64,000 nt of DNA, taken from Marinomonas sp. TW1 (GTDB lineage: Bacteria; Pseudomonadota; Gammaproteobacteria; Pseudomonadales; Marinomonadaceae). The stretch spans positions 62,001-126,000 of the forward strand of contig NZ_JSEE01000005.1 in NCBI RefSeq assembly GCF_001625355.1, given 5' to 3'. The first letter of the stretch is position 1. Every line of letters begins with the position of its first letter. The translations under genes and the position numbers were made by a program. The notes below the pieces were generated by a model. It saw only the letters and a list, made by a program, of their open reading frames with translations, searched no databases and had not been told where the DNA came from. Positions 46,542 through 55,846 of the stretch are shown in pieces.

Positions 46542-47476
46542 TTCTAGTTGTCGATAGCCATACCGAAGGCGAACCGACCCGAGTAGTGTTAGATGGTGGC
46601 CCTGATCTTGGATCAGGGCCTTTATCAGAACGGGCCAAACGTCTTGCAACGGAACATAAAGATTTTTACCGCTCACTCGTGGTGGAGCCATACGGACAAG
46701 AAGCTATGGTTGGCGCACTGTTAGTGGAGCCCACAGATCCAAGCTGTGTCACTGGGGTGATTTATTTTGATGCCGCAGCGGTCATTGGGATGTGTGGTCA
46801 CGGCACCATAGGCTTGGCCGCAACCTTGGCTCATATTGGTAAAATAAGCGTAGGTACCCACAAAATCGAAACGCCAGTAGGCATCGTGGAAGTCACTTTA
46901 ACGGATAAAAACACCGTCACGGTTCAAAACATCGAAAGTTACCGCTTCCAAAAAGCCGTGACTCTAGATGTCGAAGGCGTTGGTCCGGTCACAGGGGACA
47001 TTGCCTACGGTGGCAACTGGTTCTTTATTGTGGACGACAGCCCAACCCCAGTGTTGCCCAACAACATTCGCACCCTGACCGAAGTGGGCATCAAAGTTCG
47101 AGAGAGCCTCTATGCCAATGGCATTGAAGGAGAGCACAACGGCATCATTGACCACATCGTCTTTTATGGCCCAGCGTTAACCGATAAGGGACACACTCGC
47201 AACTTCGTGCTATGTCCAGACGATGCCTACGATCGCTCTCCATGCGGCACAGGTAGCTCAGCACGCCTATCTTGTTTGGCCGCGGACAAGCGCCTTGCCC
47301 CAGGGGAAGAAATCTACCAAGAAAGCACGATTGGCAGCGGCTACACTTTAAGCTACCAACTGGGCAGCAAACCAGCGGGCATCATCCCATCCATTACAGG
47401 ACAAGCCTTTGTCACCCGTGAAGCAACCATGGTCATCAACCCAACGGATCCGCTGCGTCACGGTGTACAACTATGA
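46538..47476 (+). CDS. 4-hydroxyproline 2-epimerase
   Basis: A 312-residue proline-racemase-fold enzyme. Both catalytic cysteines are present, in VIGMCGHGTIG and RSPCGTGSSA, which distinguishes epimerases/racemases from the Thr-containing dehydratases. The N-terminus ILVVDSHTEGEPTRVV is typical. It converts trans-4-hydroxy-L-proline to cis-4-hydroxy-D-proline. The ATG overlaps the preceding stop (ATGA), and its own stop overlaps the next start in the same way, so three genes are translationally coupled. Confidence 0.92.
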   Translation: MILVVDSHTEGEPTRVVLDGGPDLGSGPLSERAKRLATEHKDFYRSLVVEPYGQEAMVGALLVEPTDPSCVTGVIYFDAAAVIGMCGHGTIGLAATLAHIGKISVGTHKIETPVGIVEVTLTDKNTVTVQNIESYRFQKAVTLDVEGVGPVTGDIAYGGNWFFIVDDSPTPVLPNNIRTLTEVGIKVRESLYANGIEGEHNGIIDHIVFYGPALTDKGHTRNFVLCPDDAYDRSPCGTGSSARLSCLAADKRLAPGEEIYQESTIGSGYTLSYQLGSKPAGIIPSITGQAFVTREATMVINPTDPLRHGVQL

Positions 47477-48717
47477 GCCAGCCCTACGATGTGATTGTCA
47501 TAGGTGCTGGCATCATAGGTGTGAGCACTGGGCTAAAGTTGCAGCAAGAAGGCAAGCAAGTCTTGCTATTGGACCCCAAAGGGGTGGCCGCAGAAACCTC
47601 GGCCGGTAACGCGGGGGCCTTTGCCTTTGCCGATGTCATTCCGCTAGCGACCCCCGGCATTATCCGCAAAGCCCCAACCTGGTTACTGGATCCTTTAGGG
47701 CCACTGTCCATTCGCCCTGCCTATGGGTTAAAGATCCTTCCTTGGATGCTGCATTTTTGGCGTGCCAGCTGGAAAGACCGCTATGCTGCGGCACTTAAAG
47801 CCCAAGCAGATCTAATGGCGCTTTCCAAAGCCGCCCTCGAACGCCAGATCCAAGGGGTCAATGGCGAGCACTTAATCCGACGAGAAGGGCAGCTTCAGTT
47901 GTATGAAGGTGCTGCGGAGTTTCAGGCCGCCATGGGCAGCTGGGAAGTACGCAAAGCTCATGGAGTGCAGTTCGAGCTGTTAGATAGCCCTGAGGCCATC
48001 GCCAAGATTCAACCGGGTATCGACCCACGTTTTACCCACGCGGGATACACCCCTGAGTGGAAAAACGTGGTTCATCCTAAAACTTGGACAGAACACCTAG
48101 CCAACGCTTTCACTGCCCTTGGCGGGGAGATTGCAAACCAAAGAGTCACCGCCATCACTCTCCAAGAAAACCATGTGAAGCTAGTGACCGACAGCTCATC
48201 TTTGCAAGGCAAGCATGTGGTCATCGCCACCGGAGCTTGGTCTAAAGCACTGGCCGTGCAATTAGGTGACAGTGTGCCACTGGATACCGAACGAGGGTAC
48301 AACACAACCTTGCCAGCAGGGGCATTTGAGCTAAAAACCCACATTACCTTTAGTAATCATGGGTTTGTTGTCACCAAAGCAGGGGAAGGTGTACGCGTAG
48401 GGGGAGCGGTGGAACTCGGCGGCTTGCACCTTGCCCCTAATTATAAGCGTGCTGATTTACTGCTGAAAAAGGCCAAAGACTTCCTACCAGAGCTAAACAT
48501 CCAAAACGGCACACAATGGATGGGCTTCCGCCCGTCTATGCCTGACAGTTTGCCGGTGATCAGCTTCGCTAAAAACAGCCAACAAGTGCTTTATGCCTTT
48601 GGTCACGGCCATCTAGGGTTAACCCAATCAGCAGGTACTGCGGAGCTCATTACCGATATGATTCAAGGGCGTGATCCAAGTATTTCAACCCAACCTTACC
48701 GAGCACAGCGTTTTTAA
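47473..48717 (+). CDS. FAD-dependent D-hydroxyproline/D-amino acid oxidoreductase
   Basis: A 414-residue DAO-family flavoprotein. The dinucleotide motif is VIVIGAGIIGVSTGLKLQQEGK at the N-terminus; the second FAD segment is HVVIATGAWSKAL and the C-terminal one WMGFRPSMPDSLPVI with GHGHLGLTQSAGTAELI. In this cluster it should oxidise cis-4-hydroxy-D-proline to the pyrroline carboxylate. It is translationally coupled to the epimerase. No separate small subunits are found, so it is the single-subunit type. Confidence 0.9.
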   Translation: MSQPYDVIVIGAGIIGVSTGLKLQQEGKQVLLLDPKGVAAETSAGNAGAFAFADVIPLATPGIIRKAPTWLLDPLGPLSIRPAYGLKILPWMLHFWRASWKDRYAAALKAQADLMALSKAALERQIQGVNGEHLIRREGQLQLYEGAAEFQAAMGSWEVRKAHGVQFELLDSPEAIAKIQPGIDPRFTHAGYTPEWKNVVHPKTWTEHLANAFTALGGEIANQRVTAITLQENHVKLVTDSSSLQGKHVVIATGAWSKALAVQLGDSVPLDTERGYNTTLPAGAFELKTHITFSNHGFVVTKAGEGVRVGGAVELGGLHLAPNYKRADLLLKKAKDFLPELNIQNGTQWMGFRPSMPDSLPVISFAKNSQQVLYAFGHGHLGLTQSAGTAELITDMIQGRDPSISTQPYRAQRF

Positions 48718-48745
48718 TGCGCATAAAACCATAATGGAGACCACA

Positions 48746-49759
48746 ATGAGCGACACGATTAGTCTTAGCCTTAACCAAGTTCGCGAGCTGAGTGAGTCAA
48801 CCCTGATCAGCAATGGCTTTAACGAACAACATGCCCAAGCCATTACCGACATCATTTACACGAACCAAATCGGGGATTGCCAATCCCACGGTTTGTACCG
48901 CTTATTTATGTGTGTGGAAAGCATCCGCTCCGGTCGCGTGAATGGCACATCAGAGCCAATCATCATGGATGCCGCGCCTTCTGTGGTACGTGCCGATGCC
49001 AACAATGGTATCTCCTTGCTGGCGTTGCGCGCCGCCATGCCCCTATTGATCGAAAAAGCCAAAGCCAATGGTGTGGCAGCACTCGCTATCAATCGCTGCT
49101 TCCATTTTTCAGCCCTTTGGCCAGAAGTCGAAATGCTGTCTACTGAGGGGCTTGCGGGCATGGCCATGTTGCCAAGCCATGCTTGGGTGGCACCAGCGGG
49201 TGGCAGCCGTGGCCTACTCGGTACCAACCCATTTGCCTTCAGCTGGCCGCGTCCGCACCAAGCGCCTTTCACCTTTGACTTTGCCACCAGCCAATTTGCC
49301 CGTGGCGAAATCGAACTGTATCGACGAGCAGGCAAACCACTACCAGACGGCGTCGCCATTGATAAAGATGGCCAGCCCACCACGGACGCGGCAGCGGCTA
49401 TGGACGGAGCCATGCTCACCTTTGGCGGTCACAAGGGCTCTGCTTTATCTCTGATGATTGAATTAATGGCTGGCCCACTGATTAACGACCTCACCAGTAA
49501 AGAAAGTATGGCCTTCGCTGAAGGCAAGCCAGAAGCGCCTTATCACGGGGAAATCATCCTAGCCTTCGACCCAAATCTACTCAGCGGCGGCCGCGTCGCC
49601 GAAAACAGTGAACGAGCCGAACGCTTATTTGCTGACGTCATCGACCAAGGCGCTCGCCTGCCTTCCCAGCGCCGTCAGGCAGCACAAGCAGCCAACCAAG
49701 CCAAAGGCTCTGTTGAGATATCTAACACTCTTTATGAAGACTTACTTAAGTTAAAATAA
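48746..49759 (+). CDS. Ldh2/malate-dehydrogenase-family imine reductase
   Basis: A 337-residue NAD(P)-dependent enzyme of the Ldh2 family. ADANNGISLLALRAAMPLLIEKA, GAALAINRCFHFSALWPEVE-like sequence and GGSRGLLGTNPFAFSWPRP are characteristic. Members linked to hydroxyproline genes are delta-1-pyrroline-2-carboxylate reductases (LhpI), acting on pyrroline-2-carboxylate from D-proline or trans-3-hydroxyproline. TGGAGA lies before the ATG at 48746; the frame extending to 48671 lies inside the previous gene. Last gene of the operon, followed by a strong terminator. Confidence 0.88.
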   Translation: MSDTISLSLNQVRELSESTLISNGFNEQHAQAITDIIYTNQIGDCQSHGLYRLFMCVESIRSGRVNGTSEPIIMDAAPSVVRADANNGISLLALRAAMPLLIEKAKANGVAALAINRCFHFSALWPEVEMLSTEGLAGMAMLPSHAWVAPAGGSRGLLGTNPFAFSWPRPHQAPFTFDFATSQFARGEIELYRRAGKPLPDGVAIDKDGQPTTDAAAAMDGAMLTFGGHKGSALSLMIELMAGPLINDLTSKESMAFAEGKPEAPYHGEIILAFDPNLLSGGRVAENSERAERLFADVIDQGARLPSQRRQAAQAANQAKGSVEISNTLYEDLLKLK

Positions 49760-49824
49760 GCATTGTCTTGTCAGCGTTAACAAGATTCATTGCTCAGAAA
49801 AGGAAGTGGTAGAATGGACAACAA

Positions 49825-49866
49825 AAAAGCGGTGTTGGTTAATCTCCAACACCGCTTTTATTTTAT
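49825..49866. terminator. Bidirectional terminator between convergent hydroxyproline genes
   Basis: AAAAGCGGTGTTGG and CCAACACCGCTTTT form a perfect 14-bp stem with a 7-base loop. A-run and T-run flank it, so it closes both the operon ending at 49759 and the dehydrogenase ending at 49886. Confidence 0.9.
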
Positions 49867-49885
49867 CTTGAAAAAGCCTACCTCA

Positions 49886-51409
49886 TTATTGGGTTAGATC
49901 TTTTGGCAGTAGCATGTCAGGGATGTCTTGGTAACACACTGGTCGCAGGAAGCGACGGATGGCCATAGTACCGACTGACGTTGCGCCAAAGTTCGTGGAC
50001 GCAGGGTATGGCCCCCCGTGAACCATACTGTCACAGACTTCCACGCCAGTTGGAAAAGCGTTGGCGAGGATACGACCCGCTTTGCGCGCCAGCACAGGCA
50101 TAAACTGCTGAGCTTCGATTACGTCCGCATCATCAAGATGCAAGGTACAGGTCAGCTGGCCCTCCAAGTTTTTCGCCACTTGCAACATGTCATCAACGCT
50201 AGAAGCCAATACCACAATGCCTAGTGGGCCAAACACTTCATGGGCCAGATCGCCATTGGCCAACCATTCATCCGCCGTTGTCGCGTACACGTAAGGCGTA
50301 GCATTGCGGTCACGGCATTCTGTGGTAAACACTTCACGCACCTCTGATAGCTTTGCTATACGCTGTTGGCCTTGGCGGTAAGCATTCGCTATACCATCCG
50401 TTAGCATGGTTTGGGCAGGTACAGATGCTAGAGATTCAGTCACTTTGGTCATAAATTTATCGGCCTGTGGACCCGCCAACATGACCGCCACTCCAGGGTT
50501 AGTGCAGAACTGACCTGCGCCCATGGTTAAGGAGCCTGACCAGCCTTTAGCAAGTTCATCACCACGGCTTTCGACCGCATTAGAGAATAAGAACATGGGG
50601 TTCACAGAGCCTAACTCACCAAAGAAAGGGATCGGCTCAGGGCGCGCGGCACACAAGTCGTACAAAGCACGACCCCCACGTAAAGAACCGGTAAAGCCCA
50701 CCGCTTTGATCAAGGGGTGCTCTACTAGAGTTTGGCCCACTTCAAAGCTTACACCACTGTCTTGAATCACGCTGATCACGCCCGCAGGCATGTCGCAACG
50801 CTGTACCGCTGCATACAGGGCTTCCGCTACGATTTCTGCGGTACCCGGATGAGCAGGGTGTCCCTTCACAATCACCGGACAACCCGCCGCTAAAGCGGAC
50901 CCCGTGTCACCGCCTGCCGTTGAAAAAGCCAGCGGGAAATTAGACGCACCGAACACAGCCACAGGACCAATTGGCTGCTGCATCAGACGCAGATCCGCAC
51001 GTGGTAAAGGCTGACGGTCAGGTAGGGCGTTGTCATGACGACGATCTAGGTATTCCCCGTCCAAAATGTGCTGGGCGAACATACGTAGCTGACCACAAGT
51101 ACGGCCACGTTCCCCCTGTAAACGCGCTTCTGGCAAGCCTGTCTCAGAAGTACCAATCGCAGTAATAGCGTCTCCGCGAGCATCGATTTCATCCGCAATG
51201 ACGTTTAAGAACGTCGCACGCTCCTCACGAGTCTTACCGCTAAACTCATAAAATGCGTTTTCAGCGGCTTGCACGGCTTGGTTAACCAAGGCGGCTGAGC
51301 CACTAGAAAAGGTATGTGCATCGCCATGAGCAGGCGATGAGGTAAATTGCTGTTCCGATTCGATCCACTGACCCGCAATCAAATGCTTACCATGGGGGTT
51401 GAAAGACAT
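49886..51409 (-). CDS. 2,5-dioxovalerate (alpha-ketoglutarate semialdehyde) dehydrogenase
   Basis: A 507-residue aldehyde dehydrogenase of the KGSADH type. GPVAVFGASNFPLAFSTAGGDTGSALAAGCPVIVKGHPAHPGT is the family's cofactor region; the general base is in FFGELGSVNPMF and the nucleophile in MGAGQFCTNPG. It makes 2-oxoglutarate, the last step of hydroxyproline breakdown. The ATG at 51409 follows GGAG; a TTG at 51454 would add 15 residues. An operator-like sequence is just upstream. It follows the GntR gene on the same strand but with its own promoter region. Confidence 0.9.
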   Translation of the reverse strand: MSFNPHGKHLIAGQWIESEQQFTSSPAHGDAHTFSSGSAALVNQAVQAAENAFYEFSGKTREERATFLNVIADEIDARGDAITAIGTSETGLPEARLQGERGRTCGQLRMFAQHILDGEYLDRRHDNALPDRQPLPRADLRLMQQPIGPVAVFGASNFPLAFSTAGGDTGSALAAGCPVIVKGHPAHPGTAEIVAEALYAAVQRCDMPAGVISVIQDSGVSFEVGQTLVEHPLIKAVGFTGSLRGGRALYDLCAARPEPIPFFGELGSVNPMFLFSNAVESRGDELAKGWSGSLTMGAGQFCTNPGVAVMLAGPQADKFMTKVTESLASVPAQTMLTDGIANAYRQGQQRIAKLSEVREVFTTECRDRNATPYVYATTADEWLANGDLAHEVFGPLGIVVLASSVDDMLQVAKNLEGQLTCTLHLDDADVIEAQQFMPVLARKAGRILANAFPTGVEVCDSMVHGGPYPASTNFGATSVGTMAIRRFLRPVCYQDIPDMLLPKDLTQ

Positions 51410-51435
51410 AGGTTGGTCACTCCAGTGATAAATGT

Positions 51436-51450
51436 ATTTTGTATCCAATT
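51436..51450. promoter_or_regulatory. Candidate GntR operator before the semialdehyde dehydrogenase
   Basis: ATTTTGTATCCAATT contains the inverse of the TTGGATACAAAAT found at 45489-45501. It lies 27 bases before the dehydrogenase start on the minus strand, placed to block transcription. Confidence 0.65.
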
Positions 51451-51534
51451 TCAATTGAACACTATTTTATGGTTTCAAACAAGGCTAAAACACTTGTTAG
51501 CAGGCATCATGGAATAAAGATTCAAATAGCTCAG

Positions 51535-51558
51535 AGATAAGCCGCAATGGGCTTATCT
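51535..51558 (-). terminator. 9-bp hairpin after the GntR gene
   Basis: AGATAAGCC and GGCTTATCT pair perfectly around GCAATG, 25 bases past the gntR stop. No T-run follows, so termination is likely partial. Confidence 0.45.
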
Positions 51559-51582
51559 CGTTTAGGAACAGAGGAGAGTGCG

Positions 51583-52263
51583 CTACTGGGCGGCGCGAGT
51601 GGCCTCAACAAGGGCGATGACTTGTTCTTTGGTGTTCACGAGATGGTCTCGCAAACAGGTTATTGCCCCTTCGATGTCGCCCGCTTTGGCGAAATCCAGC
51701 AACATTTTATGGTCATGGCTGGCGCGGTCGCGGTTATCCAACTTATCAATGTGCATACTCACGTAGCGGTTGGCCTGTAAAGTGACACGATCCAGCAGGT
51801 TTTCCGTCATATGACGACCAGCAGCACAATAAAGTAGGCCGTGGTATTTGGCGTTCAATGGCCCCCACTCGGCGATGTTACCGGCGTCATAGGAGGCTTT
51901 CATCTCCGCTAGAATATCATCGCATTCAGCAAACAGGGCGTCCGTCATATGAGGAATGGCTCGGGCAAATAAGTCCACCTCGAGTAACGTTCGCACATCG
52001 AATATTTCGGCAATTTCCTCAAGGGAGTGTTTCGTCACCGTGGCACCACGGTTATTTTGAAACACCAGCAACCCCTCAGCATCTAGGCGTTTTAGCGCTT
52101 CACGCACGGGCATACGAGACACATCATATTCTTCAGCGAGCAGTTCTTGGCGAATCAAAGCCCCTTCTTCTAGTTCACCCGAGAGAATACGCTGACGTAA
52201 ATCTGCCACTATGACATCCGGTAGACTCTGACGTACCACCGCTCTTTTTTGAGCCAATTTCAT
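51583..52263 (-). CDS. GntR-family (FCD) regulator of the hydroxyproline genes
   Basis: A 226-residue regulator. The winged helix spans about 15-80 (RQRILSGELEEGALIRQELLAEEYDVSRMPVREALKRLDAEGLL). The FCD domain follows, with the metal-ligand pattern in FDVRTLLEVDLFARAIPHM and the paired His region (SHDHKMLLDFAKAGD). Its place in the cluster and the two shared operator-like sites make it the probable hydroxyproline-responsive repressor. Confidence 0.88.
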   Translation of the reverse strand: MKLAQKRAVVRQSLPDVIVADLRQRILSGELEEGALIRQELLAEEYDVSRMPVREALKRLDAEGLLVFQNNRGATVTKHSLEEIAEIFDVRTLLEVDLFARAIPHMTDALFAECDDILAEMKASYDAGNIAEWGPLNAKYHGLLYCAAGRHMTENLLDRVTLQANRYVSMHIDKLDNRDRASHDHKMLLDFAKAGDIEGAITCLRDHLVNTKEQVIALVEATRAAQ

Positions 52264-52613
52264 TACCTCATACTTTTCATTCTAGCCACTATATCAACAC
52301 AAGCAGAGTGAGCTTGTGAACCAGACGAAACACACATTCTGCGCATTATAGCAAACCCCACCCTCAGGCAGTACGGCAATCTAATACTGTATTTTAACTA
52401 AGCTTACCAACTGCCGGTACAGAGCAATACCTCCTAATGAGTATTATGTTTGAATATCATCAAACAAAGCATTGATAGCTTCTCATTTTTCAACGCTTTG
52501 CCTTTGCCTACTATCGATCATCACAAATAGTTAATGACCACTGCCAGTACCGCTTTTTGTTACGGTTAATTAGGTACTGAATTTTTTCTCCACAGCCAAG
52601 TCTGGAGCCTATT
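52264..52613. other. Upstream region of gabD with repeated GTAC-core motifs
   Basis: No gene. ACTGCCGGTAC at 52410-52420 and ACTGCCAGTAC at 52540-52550 are near-identical direct repeats 130 bases apart; a related GGCAGTACGGC is at 52367-52377. They may be regulator sites for the GABA genes. The promoter of the GntR gene also lies at the left end. Confidence 0.45.
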
Positions 52614-54080
52614 ATGAATGTCACACTTTCTCAGCCTGAATTGTTGAAAAGCCACTCTTATGTTGGTGGTAAATGGATTGCGGCCAAATCGGGTAACACT
52701 TTTGCTATTACAAACCCAGCCAACGGTGAGCACATTATTGATGTCGCTGACCTTGGTGCAGAGGAAACCACTCAAGCCGTTGAAGCGGCTGAGAAAGCAC
52801 AAAAAGCATGGCAAGCACTGACAGCCAAAGAGCGCGCAACCTTATTACGTCGTTGGAATCAACTGATTCTGGACAATCAAGATGACCTTGCTAAATTGAT
52901 GACGTTGGAGCAAGGCAAACCTTTTGCAGAAGCAAAAGGGGAAGTGGCGTACGGCGCTTCTTTTATTGATTGGTTTGCTGACGAAGCTCGTCGCTTATAC
53001 GGTGATGTGATTCCGACCTTCGCTAGCGATCGTCGCGTATTGACGATTAAACAAGGTATCGGTGTGGTCGCAGCGATTACACCTTGGAACTTCCCTATTG
53101 CCATGATTACTCGTAAAGCCGGTCCAGCATTAGCGGCCGGTTGTACCATTGTGATTAAGCCGTCTGACGAAACCCCATTATGTGCATTGGCATTAGCCGA
53201 GTTGGCTCATCAAGCAGGCATTCCAGCCGGTGTATTAAACGTAGTGGTGGGTAAAAACGCTAAAGACATTGGTGGCGTACTGACCGGTAACCCAATTGTG
53301 CGTAAATTAAGTTTCACTGGTTCAACGCCAGTCGGCAAGTTGTTGCTGTCACAATGTGCGCAAACTGTGAAACGTACTTCCATGGAATTAGGTGGTAACG
53401 CGCCTTTCATCGTGTTTGATGATGCAGACCTTGACGCCGCGGTAGAAGGCGCCATCAATTCTAAATACCGTAATGCAGGTCAAACCTGTGTATGCGCTAA
53501 CCGTATTCTTGTTCAAGAAGGCGTTTACGATGCTTTCGCAGAAAAACTAGCACAGCGCGTTTCCAGCTTTAAAACCGGTGATGGTTTCGCCGAAGGCGTC
53601 AACATTGGCCCTCTTATTAATGGCGCGGCGGTAAGCAAGGTAGAGCAATTGGTTGAAGACGCGGTATCAAAAGGGGCTAAAGCGCTCATTGGTGGCGGTG
53701 TCGCACAAGGTGCAGGAACACAATTCTTTGAACCGACCGTCTTGACGGGCGTGACCGAAGACATGGACATTTTCTCTAATGAAATTTTTGGTCCAGTTGC
53801 GCCATTGTTTAAGTTCAAAACCGAAGAAGAAGCCGTTGCCATGGCAAACAATACCCCATTTGGCTTGGCTTCTTATTTCTATTCCCAAAACTTAGGTCGA
53901 ATCTGGCGTGTTTCTGAAGCTTTAGAATACGGCATGGTGGGCATCAATGAAGGTTTAATTTCCAGTGAAGTTGCACCATTCGGTGGTGTAAAAGAGTCTG
54001 GTAGCGGTCGCGAAGGTTCTAAGTATGGCATCGATGAATACGTTGAAACTAAGTATTTATGCATGGGTGGTTTAGCTTAA
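52614..54080 (+). CDS. gabD: Succinate-semialdehyde dehydrogenase (NADP+)
   Basis: A 488-residue aldehyde dehydrogenase closely resembling GabD. It has AITPWNFPIAMITRKAGPALAAGCT, the general base in SMELGGNAPFIVFDDADLD, and the nucleophile in RNAGQTCVCANR with the second Cys that gives GabD its redox switch. It oxidises succinate semialdehyde to succinate. It precedes gabT by 101 bases, so the two form a GABA-degradation unit. Confidence 0.94.
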   Translation: MNVTLSQPELLKSHSYVGGKWIAAKSGNTFAITNPANGEHIIDVADLGAEETTQAVEAAEKAQKAWQALTAKERATLLRRWNQLILDNQDDLAKLMTLEQGKPFAEAKGEVAYGASFIDWFADEARRLYGDVIPTFASDRRVLTIKQGIGVVAAITPWNFPIAMITRKAGPALAAGCTIVIKPSDETPLCALALAELAHQAGIPAGVLNVVVGKNAKDIGGVLTGNPIVRKLSFTGSTPVGKLLLSQCAQTVKRTSMELGGNAPFIVFDDADLDAAVEGAINSKYRNAGQTCVCANRILVQEGVYDAFAEKLAQRVSSFKTGDGFAEGVNIGPLINGAAVSKVEQLVEDAVSKGAKALIGGGVAQGAGTQFFEPTVLTGVTEDMDIFSNEIFGPVAPLFKFKTEEEAVAMANNTPFGLASYFYSQNLGRIWRVSEALEYGMVGINEGLISSEVAPFGGVKESGSGREGSKYGIDEYVETKYLCMGGLA

Positions 54081-54181
54081 ACCCTCTCTCGTTTGTTTGC
54101 AGGGTGATAACGGTCATCCATTTTAGACTTTAAGGCAAAGCCAGTGCGACATTACTGGCTTTCATAACTAAGGTAGTACAC

Positions 54182-55459
54182 ATGAAAAACGCTGATTTAC
54201 AAAAACGCAAAGAAGTAGCCATTGCACGTGGCCAAGGAAACATGGCGCCAGTCTATGTTGACCGAGCAGTAAACGCTGAAATTTGGGATGTTGAAGGCAA
54301 ACGCCACATTGATTTTGGTGCTGGTATTGCCGTCGTCAATACGGGTCACAATCACCCGAAAGTAAAGGCTGCTGTGCAAGAACAGCTAGAGCGCTTCACA
54401 CATACTTGCGTTATGGTTAGCCCTTATGAATCTGCTGTTGAGTTGGCCGAAAAGCTAAACGCAGCAGCGCCTGGTAACACGCCGAAAAAATCCATCTTTG
54501 TGACCACAGGTGCTGAAGCCGTAGAAAACTGTGTGAAAATCGCCCGAGCTCATACGGGTCGTCCAGGCATCATCGCGTTTAACGGTGGTTTCCACGGCCG
54601 TACTAACATGACCATGGGTCTAACGGGTAAAGTAAACCCTTACAAGATTGGTTTTGGCCCATTCCCAAGCGATATCTTCCACGTACCTTACCCAAATGAG
54701 TACCTAGGCATCACTGAAGAGCAAGCACTTGCTGACCTGCAACTGCGCTTTACTTGTGACATCGAACCTTCTCGCGTTGCGGCCATTATCATTGAGCCAG
54801 TGCAAGGTGAAGGCGGTTTCTATATGGCGTCAGCCAGCTTCCTACAGAAGCTTCGTGCGCTATGTGACGAACACGGTATTTTGTTAATACTTGACGAAAT
54901 CCAAGCAGGTTTTGCTCGTACAGGGACTATGTTCTGCCACGAACAAGCCGGTATCGAAGCGGATCTGATGACGGCGGCAAAAGGCATCGCAGGCGGTTTC
55001 CCAATTGCGGCAGTAGTGGGTAAAGCGGATATTATGGACGCACCCATTCCTGGAGGTTTAGGCGGCACTTACGGTGGCTCTCCAGTAGGTTGTGCGGCCG
55101 GCCTTGCGGTATTTGACGTAATTGAAGAAGAGAAGCTGTGCGAGCGTGCTGTGCAAGTGGGTGATCACTTTGTGAAGCACTTGACTGAAATGCAAGCCGA
55201 ATACCCACAGATCATCGGCGAAGTCCGTAATGCTGGCGCGATGATTGCGGTGGAATTTGTTCACGATGGCGATGTAAACAAGCCATACCCAGAGTTAGCA
55301 AAACAGTTGTCTGCGAAAGCCGCTGAAAACGGTTTAGTGCTTCTTTCTTGTGGTATTCGCGGTAACGTCATTCGTTTCCTACCAGCGTTGACCATCGAAA
55401 TGGACATCATCGACGAAGGTATGGACATCTTCAAACGCTGCTTTAAAGAGCTTGTCTAA
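54182..55459 (+). CDS. gabT: 4-aminobutyrate aminotransferase
   Basis: A 425-residue class III aminotransferase. FVTTGAEAVENCVKIARAHTGRPGIIAFNGGFHGRT, LILDEIQAGFARTG and the PLP lysine in MTAAKGIAGGFPIAAVVG are present, with GGTYGGSPVGCAAGLAVFDV. It moves the amino group of GABA to 2-oxoglutarate, giving succinate semialdehyde for GabD. It lies downstream of gabD and is followed by a strong terminator. Confidence 0.94.
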   Translation: MKNADLQKRKEVAIARGQGNMAPVYVDRAVNAEIWDVEGKRHIDFGAGIAVVNTGHNHPKVKAAVQEQLERFTHTCVMVSPYESAVELAEKLNAAAPGNTPKKSIFVTTGAEAVENCVKIARAHTGRPGIIAFNGGFHGRTNMTMGLTGKVNPYKIGFGPFPSDIFHVPYPNEYLGITEEQALADLQLRFTCDIEPSRVAAIIIEPVQGEGGFYMASASFLQKLRALCDEHGILLILDEIQAGFARTGTMFCHEQAGIEADLMTAAKGIAGGFPIAAVVGKADIMDAPIPGGLGGTYGGSPVGCAAGLAVFDVIEEEKLCERAVQVGDHFVKHLTEMQAEYPQIIGEVRNAGAMIAVEFVHDGDVNKPYPELAKQLSAKAAENGLVLLSCGIRGNVIRFLPALTIEMDIIDEGMDIFKRCFKELV

Positions 55460-55503
55460 AGACTTCCGTTCAACTTATTGCATTCCATGTTATGAGTAGA
55501 GCA

Positions 55504-55530
55504 AGCCACTTCTTAGGAAGTGGCTTTTTT
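55504..55530 (+). terminator. Terminator after gabT
   Basis: AGCCACTTC and GAAGTGGCT form a perfect 9-bp stem with loop TTAG and a run of six T, 45 bases after the gabT stop. Confidence 0.88.
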
Positions 55531-55547
55531 ATGTCGTGGCGATATTC

Positions 55548-55739
55548 TCAATGATCATGCTTATCATAGGAATCATAAGGAGGTAGCCCTAAGTCTTTTC
55601 TTAAATACTCTGGTAAATTACGGCTCTCTAAATGCACTTCTCGTAATTCTTCACGTCTTTTCCTTTCTTCTCTTTTTTCTTTCAACGTATTGTTTAATAG
55701 TAATATTTTTTGATTTAACCACAATAATAGTGCCCACAT
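55548..55739 (-). CDS. Small basic coiled protein of unknown function
   Basis: A 63-residue protein. An N-terminal hydrophobic helix (MWALLLWLNQKILLLNN) is followed by a charged helix (LKEKREERKRREELREVH) and LPEYLRKDLGLPPYDSY. The L-P-x-Y-L-x-K-D-x-G-L ending recalls DUF1127-type small proteins, but the match is loose. A near-perfect Shine-Dalgarno AGGAGGTG precedes the ATG, which argues strongly that it is translated. It is divergent from the LysR gene at 55847. Confidence 0.7.
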   Translation of the reverse strand: MWALLLWLNQKILLLNNTLKEKREERKRREELREVHLESRNLPEYLRKDLGLPPYDSYDKHDH

Positions 55740-55846
55740 ACTCTCACCTCCTGTTGAATTATCACTTTATTCTGGTGGCAAAAGCGGGTAAAAACGAACG
55801 TTATATTCTTACGGGAAAGATTAGAAAATCTTATGGATTAAGGCCT

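Noticed and set aside
55520..55846. 109-codon N-terminal extension of the GcvA-like regulator
   Set aside because: It overlaps the small minus-strand gene and encodes unrelated hydrophobic sequence before a normal LysR start.
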